NCBI GenBank assembly: GCA_949752735.1
Contig: OX457037.1
Coordinates: 62,471,686 to 62,535,685 of the forward strand
Origin: Lumbricus terrestris
Taxonomy: Eukaryota > Annelida > Clitellata > Crassiclitellata > Lumbricidae
DNA: 64,000 nucleotides
Direction: 5' to 3'
The translations under genes and the position numbers were made by a program. Below the pieces are notes generated by a model. It saw only the letters and a program-made list of their open reading frames with translations. It made no database searches and was not told the DNA's origin. Shown piece by piece: positions 22,901 to 31,916 of this stretch (within the stretch, counting starts at the first letter, position 1; every line of letters starts with the position of its first letter).

Positions 22901-24073
22901 CAACACTCATGCACGCATGCTTAATTGCTTACATTTGCAAATATTTGGTCTTGCACAGCACCTAAAATGGACCTATAGCCAATATCGTGAAATACTCACT
23001 TACATACAAACACGAAGCATTGCATAGACACAGTTCATACCTGGCTACAGGGGCGGATCCAGGGGGCCAAAATGGCCATGACGCCCATTTAGAAATTTAT
23101 TTATTTTTTTACCAGCTATTCTGGCCCGGAAAGTTGGCGTGCCCTCCCGTTTGTAGCTCCGTATGTCCGACGGTCCGTCCTCCAAGGCTCCACACCATGA
23201 GGTTCGCAAACTTCGACGAAGTTTTTTTGGTGAAAATCCGAAGCAGATGACTAAAAAAAGGTCATCACTCATCAGGGTTTTGGGCGGACGAAAAATGTGT
23301 CTTTTTGGGAAATTCTAGAAAAAAAAGTCATCCTTTTTTGGGGCGGACTAAAGAGGAAAGGGGTCTTTTTGAAAAATTCTAGACAGAAGACTAAAAAAAA
23401 GGTCATCAGTTTTTTCGGCGACTCGGACGAACTTTTTCCTGGACCAAGACCCTAAATTTTACCCCCCCTCGAAAATTTCTGTATCCGCCCTTGCCTGGCT
23501 ACTTGCATGACGCATTTAAAGAGGTCTTGCAGTTCGTAGCATAGCTAACGTCATGACATAGGCTGCACTATCACATACATACAACATTGTAAAGACACAA
23601 ACACGCTCCGGTAACTTGTCTCTTGATTTTCAAGCATGGAAGAATGCGAAGCCATTTGCACTCGGATGGGAATCCTTGTCAACGGTCGCTTCCTCTGCCT
23701 CGGGAGTCTACAACATCTCAGGGATAAGTTCAGCTATGGATACTCACTCAGCATCAAGCTCCAGCGCTCAACCACAACCGACAAACCCCAGGAGCACCAG
23801 GAACAGGTTGAGAAGCTGAAGGCTTTTGTCAGCCGTACGTTCCCAAACAACTTCCTCAAGGACCACCACGAGAACCTGCTTAGCTACCAGGTCAACGCGC
23901 GGAGTTTTAAGTGGTCTGAAATTTTCGGGATCATGGAGAAGGCGAAGGTGTCGTACGAAATCGAGGACTATTCAGTGGGACAGACGACTCTCGAGCAACT
24001 GTTCATTGCATTTGCACGTCTGCAGCGAGAGTCGCAAGAAATCGCAAGGAAGAAATTCTGTGGACTTTGCTAA
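7604..24073 (+). CDS. ABCA-subfamily ABC transporter, 3' half (seven exons, partial)
   Basis: Joined exons 7604-7853, 15196-16092, 18126-18250, 18927-19166, 20475-21171, 21704-21874 and 23635-24073 give about 939 residues without a stop; every junction is GT-AG and phases agree (2,2,1,1,2,2). The order is NBD1 tail, long extracellular loop and second transmembrane domain, then a full NBD2, as in full-length ABCA proteins that move lipids across membranes with ATP. The sequence looks closest to the ABCA3 type. The first half (TMD1 and NBD1 core) is not in the window. Introns carry a P element, LINE remnants, a SINE and a hAT MITE. A polyadenylation signal follows at 24214. All NBD2 catalytic motifs are intact, so this looks like a working gene. 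Confidence 0.93.
8450..9175. repeat. 159-bp tandem repeat inside the P element, about 4.5 copies
   Basis: ATATAGCTCC landmarks fall at 8461, 8620, 8781, 8940 and 9099, giving spacings of 159, 161, 159 and 159. Copies are nearly identical. Because 159 is divisible by three, the minus strand stays open for 200 codons as a 53-residue repeat; I regard this as a by-product. It sits downstream of the transposase stop. Confidence 0.93.
9277..11261 (-). pseudogene. P-element (THAP9-like) transposase with internal deletion
   Basis: From ATG at 11261 the first frame (to 10191) encodes a THAP zinc finger: CCVPNC, VFRFP, KWLRM and VCEKHF supply the C2CH ligands and core residues. Then comes a basic nuclear signal (PPKKRK) and a long middle segment ending in YLTQKAEIL. 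The second frame (about 10230-9277) resumes with [20 protein letters not shown] and the family's C-terminal box [20 protein letters not shown]. The catalytic RNase H-like core that normally lies between is missing and the junction shifts frame. Full-length relatives are about 900 residues; about 650 codons remain. A TTCTTTACAG acceptor at about 11272 suggests an upstream non-coding exon. Confidence 0.85.
13510..13587 (+). repeat. tRNA-like sequence (pseudo-tRNA or SINE head)
   Basis: A-box-like TAGCTCAGTGGTGAGAGCGC and B-box-like GGGTTCAAGCC are present, but the acceptor arms do not pair (5' TACATG versus 3' CAGGGCA), so I do not call a functional tRNA gene. Confidence 0.6.
13981..14075. repeat. 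Near-perfect hairpin / short foldback element
   Basis: CACCAAAGGTTAACCATATA continuing to ACATC (13983-14015) is repeated inverted at about 14039-14072 with a single mismatch. The loop contains a further inverted ATTATTT/AAATAAT pair, so about 45 bases pair on each side. Confidence 0.88.
14340..14540 (-). repeat. Copy of dispersed repeat with TACAGGGTG terminus
   Basis: On the minus strand it starts at TATACAGGGTGGGCC (about 14540) and contains GGCCAGATTTCATCAAAATA and TCACTTTTAGTGAG. The same units occur at 29955-30650 and 56534-56940. Confidence 0.8.
15196..16092 (+). CDS. ABCA exon: second-half transmembrane domain and extracellular loop
   Basis: The acceptor CACCTCGCAG at 15195 is required for phase; a later TTTGCAG at 15214 would put a stop in frame. 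Encodes a hydrophobic segment ([15 protein letters not shown]), a large extracellular loop, the family box [19 protein letters not shown], then three closely spaced membrane stretches including [20 protein letters not shown]. The donor is TATTG|GTTTGT, phase 2. Confidence 0.9.
16093..18125. other. ABCA intron with a LINE remnant
   Basis: Mostly A/T-rich. A patch of GC-rich DNA with CGCGCTCACGCGCGC lies near 17038-17052. The only recognisable element is the RTE-like scrap at about 17395-17640. Confidence 0.5.
17395..17640 (+). mobile_element. 3' end of an RTE-like LINE
   Basis: A 92-codon frame (17336-17614) ends with [20 protein letters not shown], then [10 protein letters not shown] and [15 protein letters not shown]. 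This arginine-rich RGRPR-x-KWxD tail is typical of the extreme C-terminus of RTE/endonuclease-RT LINEs. Compare RRRLGRPRTKWMDEIHDI in the copy ending at 50003. Confidence 0.75.
18126..18250 (+). CDS. ABCA exon: transmembrane helices
   Basis: After TTAATTTCAG the exon completes a TGG codon and encodes [20 protein letters not shown] and [10 protein letters not shown], two membrane helices, leaving in phase 1 at GTGACAG|GTAAGA. This donor is the first of eight tandem copies. Confidence 0.88.
18216..18500. repeat. 35-bp tandem array that copies an exon end plus its splice donor eight times
   Basis: The unit TTCTTGTCATCTACATTGTG + ACAGGTAAGATGTCG holds the last 21 or so exonic bases and the donor. 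Donor positions are 18251, 18286, 18321, 18356, 18391, 18426, 18461 and 18496, exactly 35 apart. Seven keep GTAAG; the third reads ATAAG. Using any donor after the first adds a segment that meets an in-frame TGA within the second copy. Confidence 0.95.
18927..19166 (+). CDS. ABCA exon: last extracellular loop of second half
   Basis: The acceptor GGCCGCTGTTCAG at 18926 gives the correct phase (1); acceptors just upstream lead to an early stop. It encodes [14 protein letters not shown], then [20 protein letters not shown], the ABCA 'LPNHCLG-F' region, and ends at TGTCTAG|GTAAGA. Confidence 0.88.
19225..19400. repeat. SINE copy with a short inverted duplicate of its own head
   Basis: 19270-19395 matches the SINE body at 1013-1117 (ACGCACACGTGCCTCTG... 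CGGCCTCGTGTCC). Just before it, 19230-19260 is the reverse complement of the CTTGGGCAAGTTGTTTACGC part, forming a hairpin. Confidence 0.75.
19745..19962 (+). mobile_element. LINE 3' terminus with (GAT)n tail
   Basis: About 19790-19870 reads [17 protein letters not shown] then stop, the kind of arginine-rich C-terminus seen in many LINE ORF2 proteins, followed by a GAT microsatellite of nearly 30 triplets (about 19877-19962). The repeat tail is probably the LINE's own 3' tail. Confidence 0.6.
20475..21171 (+). CDS. ABCA exon: last helix and first part of NBD2
   Basis: Acceptor CATATTTTAAG at 20474. Encodes the ABCA box [11 protein letters not shown], the final helix ([20 protein letters not shown]), a charged linker, then NBD2 with the A-loop region ([12 protein letters not shown]), Walker [12 protein letters not shown] (about 20868-20900) and Q-loop GYCPQFD (about 20999-21019). 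It ends inside the signature motif at KL(S), phase 2. Confidence 0.95.
21704..21874 (+). CDS. ABCA exon: signature, Walker B and start of H-loop
   Basis: Completes the signature as LSGGNKRKL, then [17 protein letters not shown] (Walker B with catalytic Glu and D-loop) and IILTSH, where the H-loop His is the last full codon. GT donor at 21875. All ATPase residues are intact. Confidence 0.95.
21875..23047. other. ABCA intron, nothing recognisable
   Basis: A short duplicate of the exon end and donor (ATGGTCACGTCGCACAGGTAG, about 21926-21946) follows the true donor, a small echo of what happened at 18216-18500. No exon, no identifiable element before the MITE at 23048. Confidence 0.55.
23048..23493. 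mobile_element. hAT-like MITE, 446 bp, exact 8-bp target duplication
   Basis: Ends CAGGGGCGGAT...ATCCGCCCTTG; flanked by CCTGGCTA at 23040-23047 and 23494-23501. The interior has repeated AGTCATC-TTTTTT-GGCGGAC phrases shared with MITEs near 54540 and 63000. No coding capacity. Confidence 0.9.
23635..24073 (+). CDS. ABCA terminal exon: end of NBD2 and C-terminal domain
   Basis: After TTTTCAAG it completes the H-loop Ser, then [20 protein letters not shown] and [20 protein letters not shown], the regulatory tail ([20 protein letters not shown], then [14 protein letters not shown]) and a stop at 24071. These are the hallmark C-terminal blocks of ABCA transporters. Confidence 0.95.
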
Positions 24074-24213
24074 GAAGAAGAAGAAGGCAAAGGATAAATG
24101 GAAGATGAAGATATCCCGTCAAATTCTATCACTTCCGACTACTCCATCATTGATCTACGTTTACATTCTAAAACTAAACGTACCTGAGAAGAAAACGTAA
24201 TTTTATCGTTGGC

Positions 24214-24219
24214 AATAAA
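24214..24219 (+). promoter_or_regulatory. Polyadenylation signal of the ABCA gene
   Basis: AATAAA 141 bases after the stop codon, the first such hexamer in the 3' UTR. Confidence 0.7.
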
Positions 24220-24654
24220 TCTATTTCTTAATTATTTCCAACGTTTTTGTTAAATTACTTTGTGAATGTTTCTCTTCGGATACTGATCTAACTCCCTTGC
24301 TATGCACTACCACTCTAAGGGTTTCTAAGCTAAACTAAATAACATATTTAAGGTTACTTGTTTCACTAAATTCACTGATATAATTAAGCACCTGCTATGC
24401 TCGATCTCGTTCATCCACAATTTCACGGCTCATATATACGCGACGCCAGCCTGGTCGGGCCTCGCCTCGGCCGAGGACCAGATCTAAAAAAGAACATTAG
24501 GTCATAGCTGTTATAGTAATAGGCAGAAAGACAATTTTGATCCGATCTACGATTTCTGCTGGTTATGCCGGACATCGAGTTCTGTACGCCCTGACAAATA
24601 GACATTGCAACGTTGTAAAGTTTATTTTGATGACTACGCGTGTAGGGCTGTAGG

Positions 24655-25830
24655 CCTATCGCTTGAGAAATGGAATCTGGATGAAAAAGTTTCGGCTCTT
24701 TTAAAGGTGAAATGGAGGCTGGGTTGAAGAAAAAACGCAGGAGAAATGAAAGCTGGATGAAAGTTCTTTTACAGGTGAAATCAAACTGGATTGACGAACA
24801 TAATGCACGAGAAATATAGATCTGAAACAGAAGCTGGATGCATGTTAGACATAGACATAGACATAGACATAGACATAGACATAGACATAGACATATTTTT
24901 ATTGATCCCATCAATTCAATTGTACATGTATGTTTAACAAAGTATAGACATAATTCGCAATAAGAAAATACTCAAAGTGAATAGGTGTTATAAGAGTGAG
25001 GGAGCAAATAGGCACACCAAAAGGGACAAGTCCCGCTAAGCAGGGGCCTAATTAACAAAGTGAAGTGAGAAAGTGAAAGCTGAAGGGAGTATTGGAATAC
25101 AGAGATATACTTAACTAGGGAATGAAAAAAAATTATTATAAAAAACAAAACTAATGTAGTTAACACTACATGAAAAACTCAGAGAAAGAACAAAATAAAA
25201 GCAAAAGCAATCAAACAATCAAATAAATCAGCATTAGCATGGGTAACCCCTCATGCTATATTAACAGAAAACATTACATAATGTATACACACGTAACAGG
25301 TGTTTAAAATGAGTTAAGTTAGTAGCCTTACGAATGTGAATCGGAATTTTATTCCATATGACAGGGCCTTGGAATTTAATAGAAAATTTCCGAATATTTG
25401 TTTTTGCAAAAATAATACTGAAGTCTCTATTACCTCTAGTGAGTCCAGGATGCAATGCAGGAGAGAAGTAAGATGCAAAGGAAGAAGGGAGGAGGTTATT
25501 GATGTATTGATACATAAATTGAGATGTCTGTTCGAATCTAATCTGCTTAATATTTAGGAGTTTATGCTCAGCAAATAAGGGACCAGTATGAATATGTATG
25601 TTGAAATACACGAATGAAAATCATCAATCCAGTTTCCACTTAAGCTAGAAAACCATTAAACTTTTTTCGTAAATCTATTTAAGATTTTAAAATGCCTTCA
25701 TCTGACTTCTATTTCTCATGCGTTATTTTCGTAAATCCTGCTTCTTCTTCACCTGTAAAAGAACCTTGATCCAGCTTCCATTTCTTAAGCGCCTTTTCAT
25801 TAATCCAGCTTATATTTCGGTGAACCATTT
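24655..25830. mobile_element. Foldback element split by a LINE insertion
   Basis: Left arm (about 24660-24845) holds AAATGAAAGCTGGATGAAAG and TTCTTTTACAGGTGAAAT; the right arm (about 25620-25830) holds the reverse complements (CACCTGTAAAAGAACCTTGA, TCCAGCTTCCATTTCTTAAG). The centre is occupied by the LINE at 24847-25605. Confidence 0.65.
24847..25605 (-). mobile_element. 5'-truncated CR1-like LINE with (CTATGT)n tail
   Basis: Minus-strand frame 25611-25261 encodes the ORF2 C-terminus with TNIRKFSIKFQGPVIWNKIP. The 3' UTR follows (motif AAGGGACAAGTCCCGCTAAG as plus strand near 25020) and ends in about eight TATGTC hexamers (plus strand ACATAG, 24847-24896). A more decayed copy lies at 45484-46240. 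Confidence 0.85.
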
Positions 25831-26514
25831 GTCTGTAAACCAGTTGTCGTGGATCATGGGGCGAGGTGGATAGAAAAATCGATATTTCCCGAGCAATACC
25901 TGGTGGCCACGCGAGTATTCCTGTAAATTTAAAGCGCACTGGCGCAGATCTGAGGGCATCTGATGTCACTTTGCACTAATCTCATTTAAATGTTTACATT
26001 CTTTATCTCATGAAGCATTCAGTCCTATAGAAGCGTTTCAAATTTTGAATGTATAATCAAGGTACGTTATCAATTTCAGTTTGTTTCGCCGTCTCAACAA
26101 ATATTCCAACTCACGTGGACCTGAGTTGAAGGAGTGAAAACAGACTTCTCTGCTGCTTATAATATACTTGCACACAAAGACTTTACATGTACGGTATTAT
26201 TGTTTTCCAGTGCGAATAAAATCAAATCGTCAATTCCGTTTGAAAGATAAAACAAAATAATTCTATGGCTCAATAGGCCTACTGTACTATACTCTAGCAC
26301 GAATGTTGAACGACCAACTCTCTGCAACAAATGGTCAACATAATGCAGCTTTTAGTGAACTGACTTCATGCATTAAGTATGCATTATGGTTAAAGAATCT
26401 TGAGCACAATTTCGCTGTAGCCTAATCAGCTGTCGGAAACTATGATCTTCTATACATCTGTTTTATTTGAGAGTTTGATTCATTATTATTTTTATGAATT
26501 GTGGGGCGCGGTGT
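25831..26514. other. No gene seen
   Basis: A/T-rich sequence between the ABCA gene and the Ly6 cluster; no exon with signal-peptide or LU character, no recognised repeat. Confidence 0.5.
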
Positions 26515-26585
26515 TGTAGGGGTATGCTCGATGCCTTGGAGCTGGAAGTTTGCGGGTTCGAATCCACTTCAATGACCAGGGTACC
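26515..26585 (+). repeat. tRNA-derived SINE head
   Basis: GGGCGCGGTGTTGTAGGGG and the B-box GCGGGTTCGAATCC match the SINE at 35733. The body is missing. Confidence 0.7.
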
Positions 26586-26739
26586 GTACTACTTTTGAGA
26601 TAATAAAAATGTAGATCTACTCAACGAATGATCCCAAATTCCACTATATATGCTGAAAAGTAGGCCTATACCGTATTCCCTATACAATTTACTGATAACA
26701 CCGATATTTGGCGAAGTTAAAGTAAAATACATGTATGTA

Positions 26740-26816
26740 GGGTAAGGTTTTTTTAATCACCGTGTATGTCTAGTGTTAATATTAGACATACATGGTGATT
26801 CATAAAAGACCTTACC
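26740..26816. repeat. Hairpin-forming inverted repeat
   Basis: GGGTAAGGT...AATCACCGTGTATGTCTA pairs with TAGACATACATGGTGATT...ACCTTACCC around an 8-10 base centre, with a few mismatches. Confidence 0.8.
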
Positions 26817-26859
26817 CAACATATCTTACTGTAAAATAGCCTTCCCTGCTTCCTCGTTT

Positions 26860-26985
26860 GTTTTTTTTCCTTCCAGCTTATCTTCTTTATTCATCTCCAA
26901 GTCCACATTTCAAACGCTTCGATTTTCTTTATGTCTTCTTTTCTCATGGTCCATGTTTCGAACTATGTAACACCACACTACAAAC
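26860..26985 (-). mobile_element. RTE-like LINE fragment
   Basis: The minus strand reads ETWTMRKEDIKKIEAFEMWT, then a stop and IKKISWKEKK. This is the C-terminal region also seen in the copy at 49978-52520 (CETWTKTKNMEKKINACEMW). No other part of the element is present. Confidence 0.7.
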
Positions 26986-27213
26986 CCGTGTTTTTATCAT
27001 TTGTAGAACATCTCTGTAATATCATCCATTGACCTCAAAACCTGGCTCGATGATATGGATATGTTCGTTCAACCAAGTGCAGATACCCGACGGATACCAT
27101 AAGGGATTTGCTGAAAGTTGGTCGAGTCCGCAAAATGCGAATAGCTGGAACGTTCCTCTTCCATGCATAGGCCCTAGGCGTAACGTTCTGTTGACTGTTG
27201 TGACGGTGGTGTC

Positions 27214-27292
27214 CAGTCACCATCACTTTAAAAAGTGGTGGTGACAGTCACCATCACTTTAAAAAGTTGTGGTGACAGTCACCACCACTTTT
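27214..27292. repeat. 31-bp tandem repeat whose unit is a palindrome
   Basis: CAGTCACCATCACTTTAAAA-AGTGGTGGTGA starts at 27214, 27245 and (partial) 27276. Within each unit TCACCAYCACTTT is followed by its reverse complement. Confidence 0.9.
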
Positions 27293-27851
27293 TGGTCCGA
27301 CAAGAAAATATTTTTTTAGAAACATGAAAGCATTTGGCTGTGTAACATAGGAAAGGTTATTCATGATTAACATCGCAATGGCGCCAATCCTGATAGCCTA
27401 TAGAGGTCTCCACTGTCCACACTCCACAGCGTGTTCATTTTCCACAGTCATGGCTTAAATCATGCGGAGAGAAAAGAAGGAATTCCCTAGTCCCTACCAC
27501 TTTAAATTTGGGGCGGAAACGTGAAGCAATTCTCTCCCACAAATCGTTATGGCTCCGAGGCAGTGCATGGCAAAGTCTACGGTAAAGCTGATATTTGCCT
27601 ACATTATACATCGAACGCAGATTTCAGATCCTGTATAAACATGTACCTGGTTCGGCTTCATAAATCATGCGCATATGGTTGGTTAATAATATTCCGCAAC
27701 GCTCCGACCGATCATTTAAAGCCCTTGAACCGATTGATTTGCCGTAAAGTATTCTTGTGTTGGTCGGTCGTGCGCTGTTCCTTCTAGCAGAAAACGTCAG
27801 TTGCTGCACAAGTATCCGTAGATCTCTGTTGTAATCGTCACAGCAGGAACG

Positions 27852-29284
27852 ATGCATTGCTTTATCTGGCTTTCACTTTGTTCATGTCTAGTGATTGGGT
27901 TGTCTGAAGGTAAGCAGCATTTCGCAAACCTTTTTGCTTTAGCCTTAGTTACCTTAAAGAAGACGCTGGCAATGATGTGATTTGTTTGTAGGCCTCTAAA
28001 TAGCAGGTAGGGCCTATAATATTCGCATGCGCAATTTGCTCTGGCTTTTTTAAAAATTGTTTCTCTTATCCACTAGAATGAATTATATTTGGAATAAATC
28101 AGTTTGGTACTCCTATGCATAGGATAGTGTGTGGTGTAGAAATTATGTTTCTGGCATGCTGCTTAACTGGTGTCATAACCCTGAAGTTATTCAAATATTA
28201 GATGACAAAATTCATTATTTCCCGTTGCACATCTCCTTCTTCGTACCAGATCTAACTTTGGATTTTGGCAGACAGTTTGCCCATGCCATCATCAGCGATG
28301 TCTTGAGAATTATTACAGTGCATTGCAAACCTCTTTGCCTCAGCGAGATATCATTTTATGGGTAGCATAAGTCAACCGAAAAACATTCCGTCCAGTGCAG
28401 GCTTATAGTTATTCCTATATAGCCTACATTACATATTTAAGTTATTCGTCTACTTCTATCGTATACATTTAAATTTGTTGCTATGTCTTTGTTCAGCCGT
28501 AGGCTATATTAACTGCATTTACCTGTTTCTTTTAAATCATTTAAGGTCTATCGTGTTGGGGCTGTTCAAATATGCCTCCTGGGGAAAATTGTCTCGACAA
28601 AGGATCGTCTAGTGAGAAGTGTAGTTCTCGCAAGACAGTCTGCGGAACAATCGTAGAATACAAAAAACCAAACGGTGCAGGAAATAAATTTTTACCATAC
28701 TAATTATTATAGTAGGACCCGCTTTTCCGAGTGCACATTGTGGTCTAAATCGCCGTAGCCTACAAGTAGCCTAACTCAAACCGCACAACTGAAATTTGTA
28801 AACGTAGTCTATACATGCATTAGGCTGTGCGATGTTTAAACCGCTTCTTAGATCATTCTATATTATCTGTGATTTTTATTTTTACATGATTATGTTAGGA
28901 TTGAACTCTTTCTCAGTTTATAAAGTATTTTTAAGAATGTAGATCTTTGCCATCTCCTCAGTATGTACATGTAGGTCTATTTCTGCTTGTTCACCCTATC
29001 TTTCTCCATACTATATCTAACTAACCTTTTTCAGTCACATCAACATTATTCTCCAGACCGCTGCTCACTTCGTCCACAAAATTCCCCATTTTGTCTGTTC
29101 TGCAGGAGGCGAATGGAAGGCACGCAGCATCGAACGAGGCTGTTTGTTCAACTATACGTTTGAGCCAATTAAAGGATGCCAATCATCTGCCATCAAAGAG
29201 AAGAATCTGATGGTCGCCACCTGTACTCAATATTGCAGCCCTGACCTCTGCAACAACTGGTCAACTCCTCGAGAACCTGAATGA
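27852..29284 (+). CDS. Ly6 gene A: secreted Ly6/uPAR three-finger protein
   Basis: Exons 27852-27909, 28546-28674 and 29106-29284 (58+129+179 nt, phases 1 and 1) encode 121 residues. Exon 1 is a signal peptide (MHCFIWLSLCSCLVIGLSEG). Exon 2 has LSCWGC and cysteines in EKCSSRKTVCG; exon 3 has RGC, GCQ, CTQYCSPDLCN. The spacing and the closing CN are hallmarks of the LU domain, a disulfide-rich three-finger fold. Only WSTPREPE follows CN, with no hydrophobic tail, so a secreted rather than GPI-anchored protein is expected. Exon 2 uses a weak donor, G|GTGCAG, as in gene B. AATAAA lies at 29393. Binding partner unknown. Confidence 0.88.
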
Positions 29285-29392
29285 TACGACAATCCCAATC
29301 CATTCTCCCGTGCTCCTAAGTCTTCCATGCATTAATTAGGCTGAATAATATAGGAATCAAACTATATTTGCTTACCACATTTACATACTGCA

Positions 29393-29398
29393 AATAAA
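29393..29398 (+). promoter_or_regulatory. Polyadenylation signal, Ly6 gene A
   Basis: AATAAA in CTGCAAATAAAAGTRAATA, conserved at 40708 in gene B. Confidence 0.7.
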
Positions 29399-29954
29399 AG
29401 TAAATACCGGATGTGTTTTCGCTGATTTAAGGCCTACTCGTCATAGCAACATGCATACACACAGATGTATGGGCGTCCATGTAGCCTATGCACAGACATG
29501 TGTTATGTAGTGTGCATCTTTATGTGTATATACGTATAATGTATGGGTAATGGATCATCAAATGGCTCCTACAGTTACACATGTCTGCACATATTTATAT
29601 AGATCTAATCGCGAGTAGACGCACCGATTCAACATGCGATGGCGAAGACAAGAATATATAGCCTAGTGAGCTTCACAGAGCTAGTGATGTAAAATTGAAT
29701 TGAATTATCTTCATCAGTAAAAACTGATTTTTTTCAGCAGTAGGAAATCCGCATAATATTTACCGGGGTTAGAAATTCAATAATATGATTGAAATACTGA
29801 ATGCCTCAACTTGCATTTTTTCACACAAAGTTCTAACAACTAGGTATGAGAAAGACAAGAGTAACAATATTCATTAATTGTTCTCAGTGTCAACTTCATT
29901 CGCTAGATTGCAGAAACACATTATATAGGCTTGAATAATAATATTGCACAATAT

Positions 29955-30650
29955 TACAGGGTACGTAAAAAAACTAGGTTTTTTGACAATATTTTGACCA
30001 AAAGTAAGAATTTCCAAATGAATTACAGGCTTATAGACAATTCATACTGGCCTAGTTAGCTACACCGGTAAGCGAGAGCGGCATTCGTCTGTTGGTTGCA
30101 ACGGACTGCGGTTCAAGCCCCGGGCTGGGAGTTGACATTCAGAGATTTAGATATCTCGGGCTAGCACGTGTGGGACGCAGGGGCGCAAGCTCCTGCGGAG
30201 CGACCTTGGGCAAGTTGCTTACCCATCATTGTCTGTGGGGAAGGCAACGGGAAACCACCTCACTCATCTCATCCCCAGGGGCGTAAAAGCCAATGAACCT
30301 GCCTTCGGGCAGAGCACCATCATCATCAGACAATTCATATTTACACATTATGGCCAGATTTCATCAAAATATTTCAAAGGGAACAAAAGTTGCATCACTT
30401 TTAGTGAGGTCACCCACCGCATTTTGACTGTACAAAAACGAAGCGCAACAAAACCTAGGTTTTTTGCCAATATTTCGTCCAAAAGTAAGGATATCGAAAT
30501 GAAATTTTACAGGCTGCTTAAAGACAATTCATATCTGCAGATGGTGGTCAGATTTCATCAAAATATTTTAAGCAGGACAAAAGATATACCACTTTTAGTG
30601 AGGTCACTCACCGTTTTTGACGAATCAAAAACGAAACACAGCAAAAAGTA
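29955..30650 (+). repeat. Dispersed repeat X (TACAGGGT terminus), interrupted by a SINE
   Basis: Begins TACAGGGTACG right where the homology between gene A and gene B flanks stops (B continues as GCACAATATTGCATTG at about 41250). Contains two tandem units of about 190 bp with TTTGCCAATATTT, GGCCAGATTTCATCAAAATA and CACTTTTAGTGAGGTCAC. The first unit is split by the SINE at 30047-30327. Confidence 0.85.
30047..30327 (+). mobile_element. tRNA-derived SINE with (CAT)n tail and 12-bp target duplication
   Basis: Flanked by AGACAATTCATA at 30035-30046 and 30328-30339. The head has GTAAGCGAGAGCGGCATTC and B-box GCGGTTCAAGCCCC; the body has CTTGGGCAAGTTGCTTACCC and CCTGCCTTCGGGCAGAG; the tail is CATCATCATC. 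Related copies at 58943-59199 and 46731-48160. Confidence 0.92.
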
Positions 30651-30986
30651 ACAAAAGCACGATTTTATTAAGTCTCATCTCAAATAACTGTTGTCAAATA
30701 AACTTGGTAGTGCTTCACAACTTGTGTTCAATGTGCCTGCCACCAGTGCCAAAACTACTTTTGAGTCTTTTTCCAAAGTTCTTAAGGGAGCTGTTGATCA
30801 ATCTGACTGATTCCTTATTTACCAATTTGATTGTCATCTTGCTAAGTGACTTCTCAGTGACGCGCAGCTACGCTGGTACCCTGTTTCTTTTTTAGATAGT
30901 AATTATAATGATCATCTGGCAATATCAAGGCTATTTGATACCAATTATTTGAGATGAGAAAAATCGTGTTTTTGTTACTTTTTTGT
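30648..30986. repeat. Foldback repeat arms
   Basis: GTAACAAAAGCACGATTTTA...CTCATCTCAAATAA (30648-30690) recurs inverted at about 30943-30986 (TTATTTGAGATGAGAAAAAT, CGTGTTTTTGTTAC). Interior non-coding. Confidence 0.7.
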
Positions 30987-31916
30987 AATGGAGTAAACGC
31001 CCGTGATATTATTAAGGGGCGGGAACAAACCACCGCTTGGCGGACGTTCAACCGCTAACGCGCGTGGTCGAAGTTTGTTTTAGCCCCTTGTCATCTCTTT
31101 TTATGGAAAGGTTTTGTAGTTGTTTATTAAAAAAATTTCCGATACAAATAATTATTTATTTATTTAGCTTTTACAGTTCACGCAGAGACACTCAACAGAC
31201 ATTATATTTCACGGGTTCTGTATAGAAAGGCGCCCTATGTTCATTAATTATAATAAATTGTCTAATCTCATTATTGCAGCCTACCCTATATAAACATAGA
31301 AACATTCTTTTGTAATTTCTGTCATTTTGTGCTCATCCTATAGGCAAATGCAACAGTCAAGGCTAAAGACATTCTATAGGTATTATATTGTATTTGATCT
31401 ACTGCTTCTTGTACCTGATAGCGGTGTGTCTATCAGTTTTTGTTACCATTAAAACGAATATAATAATAATAATAATAGCAGCCTCATCGGCCTCGTGTAG
31501 GACGGTCATCTTTATAAAAATAATGATGACTTTTTAGTCTTTTGGTAGAAATCGTGGCAGTAAGATTTAACTCGCAGTTTCAACTTTCTGGTGATCTTTT
31601 GTTTAGTATAGACTATTTTATTATCTTCTAGTTTTATCCTCTTTTCTTAATTCTCCCTGTGGATAAATCTTTCTCTTACATTTAAAAATACCTATTCAAT
31701 TTTCTCGGAGGGAAGGTCGTTCCTCGGAATTGTCAATCACCCCACCCGAGACGTCTGTGTAAAACAGTGATCAATAAACGCAATGATAATCGTACGATTA
31801 TTTCTTCAGCGCCCAAACACGCGATGCACCAGAAACCCACTTATATTCAAAGGCCATCATTTTACTCAGATAAAAGTGGAATGCAGTCTTCGTCTTTCCA
31901 TTAAGATTCAGATCAA
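30987..31916. other. No gene seen
   Basis: A/T-rich sequence with a short AAT microsatellite at about 31452-31470. Open frames are short and unsupported. Confidence 0.5.

Noticed and set aside
24423..24914. Minus-strand frame starting with CLCLCLC
   Set aside because: The start is the hexanucleotide LINE tail read as codons.
28129..28365. 78-codon frame in Ly6 A intron 1
   Set aside because: The homologous DNA in gene B is disrupted and shifted, so it is not under coding constraint.
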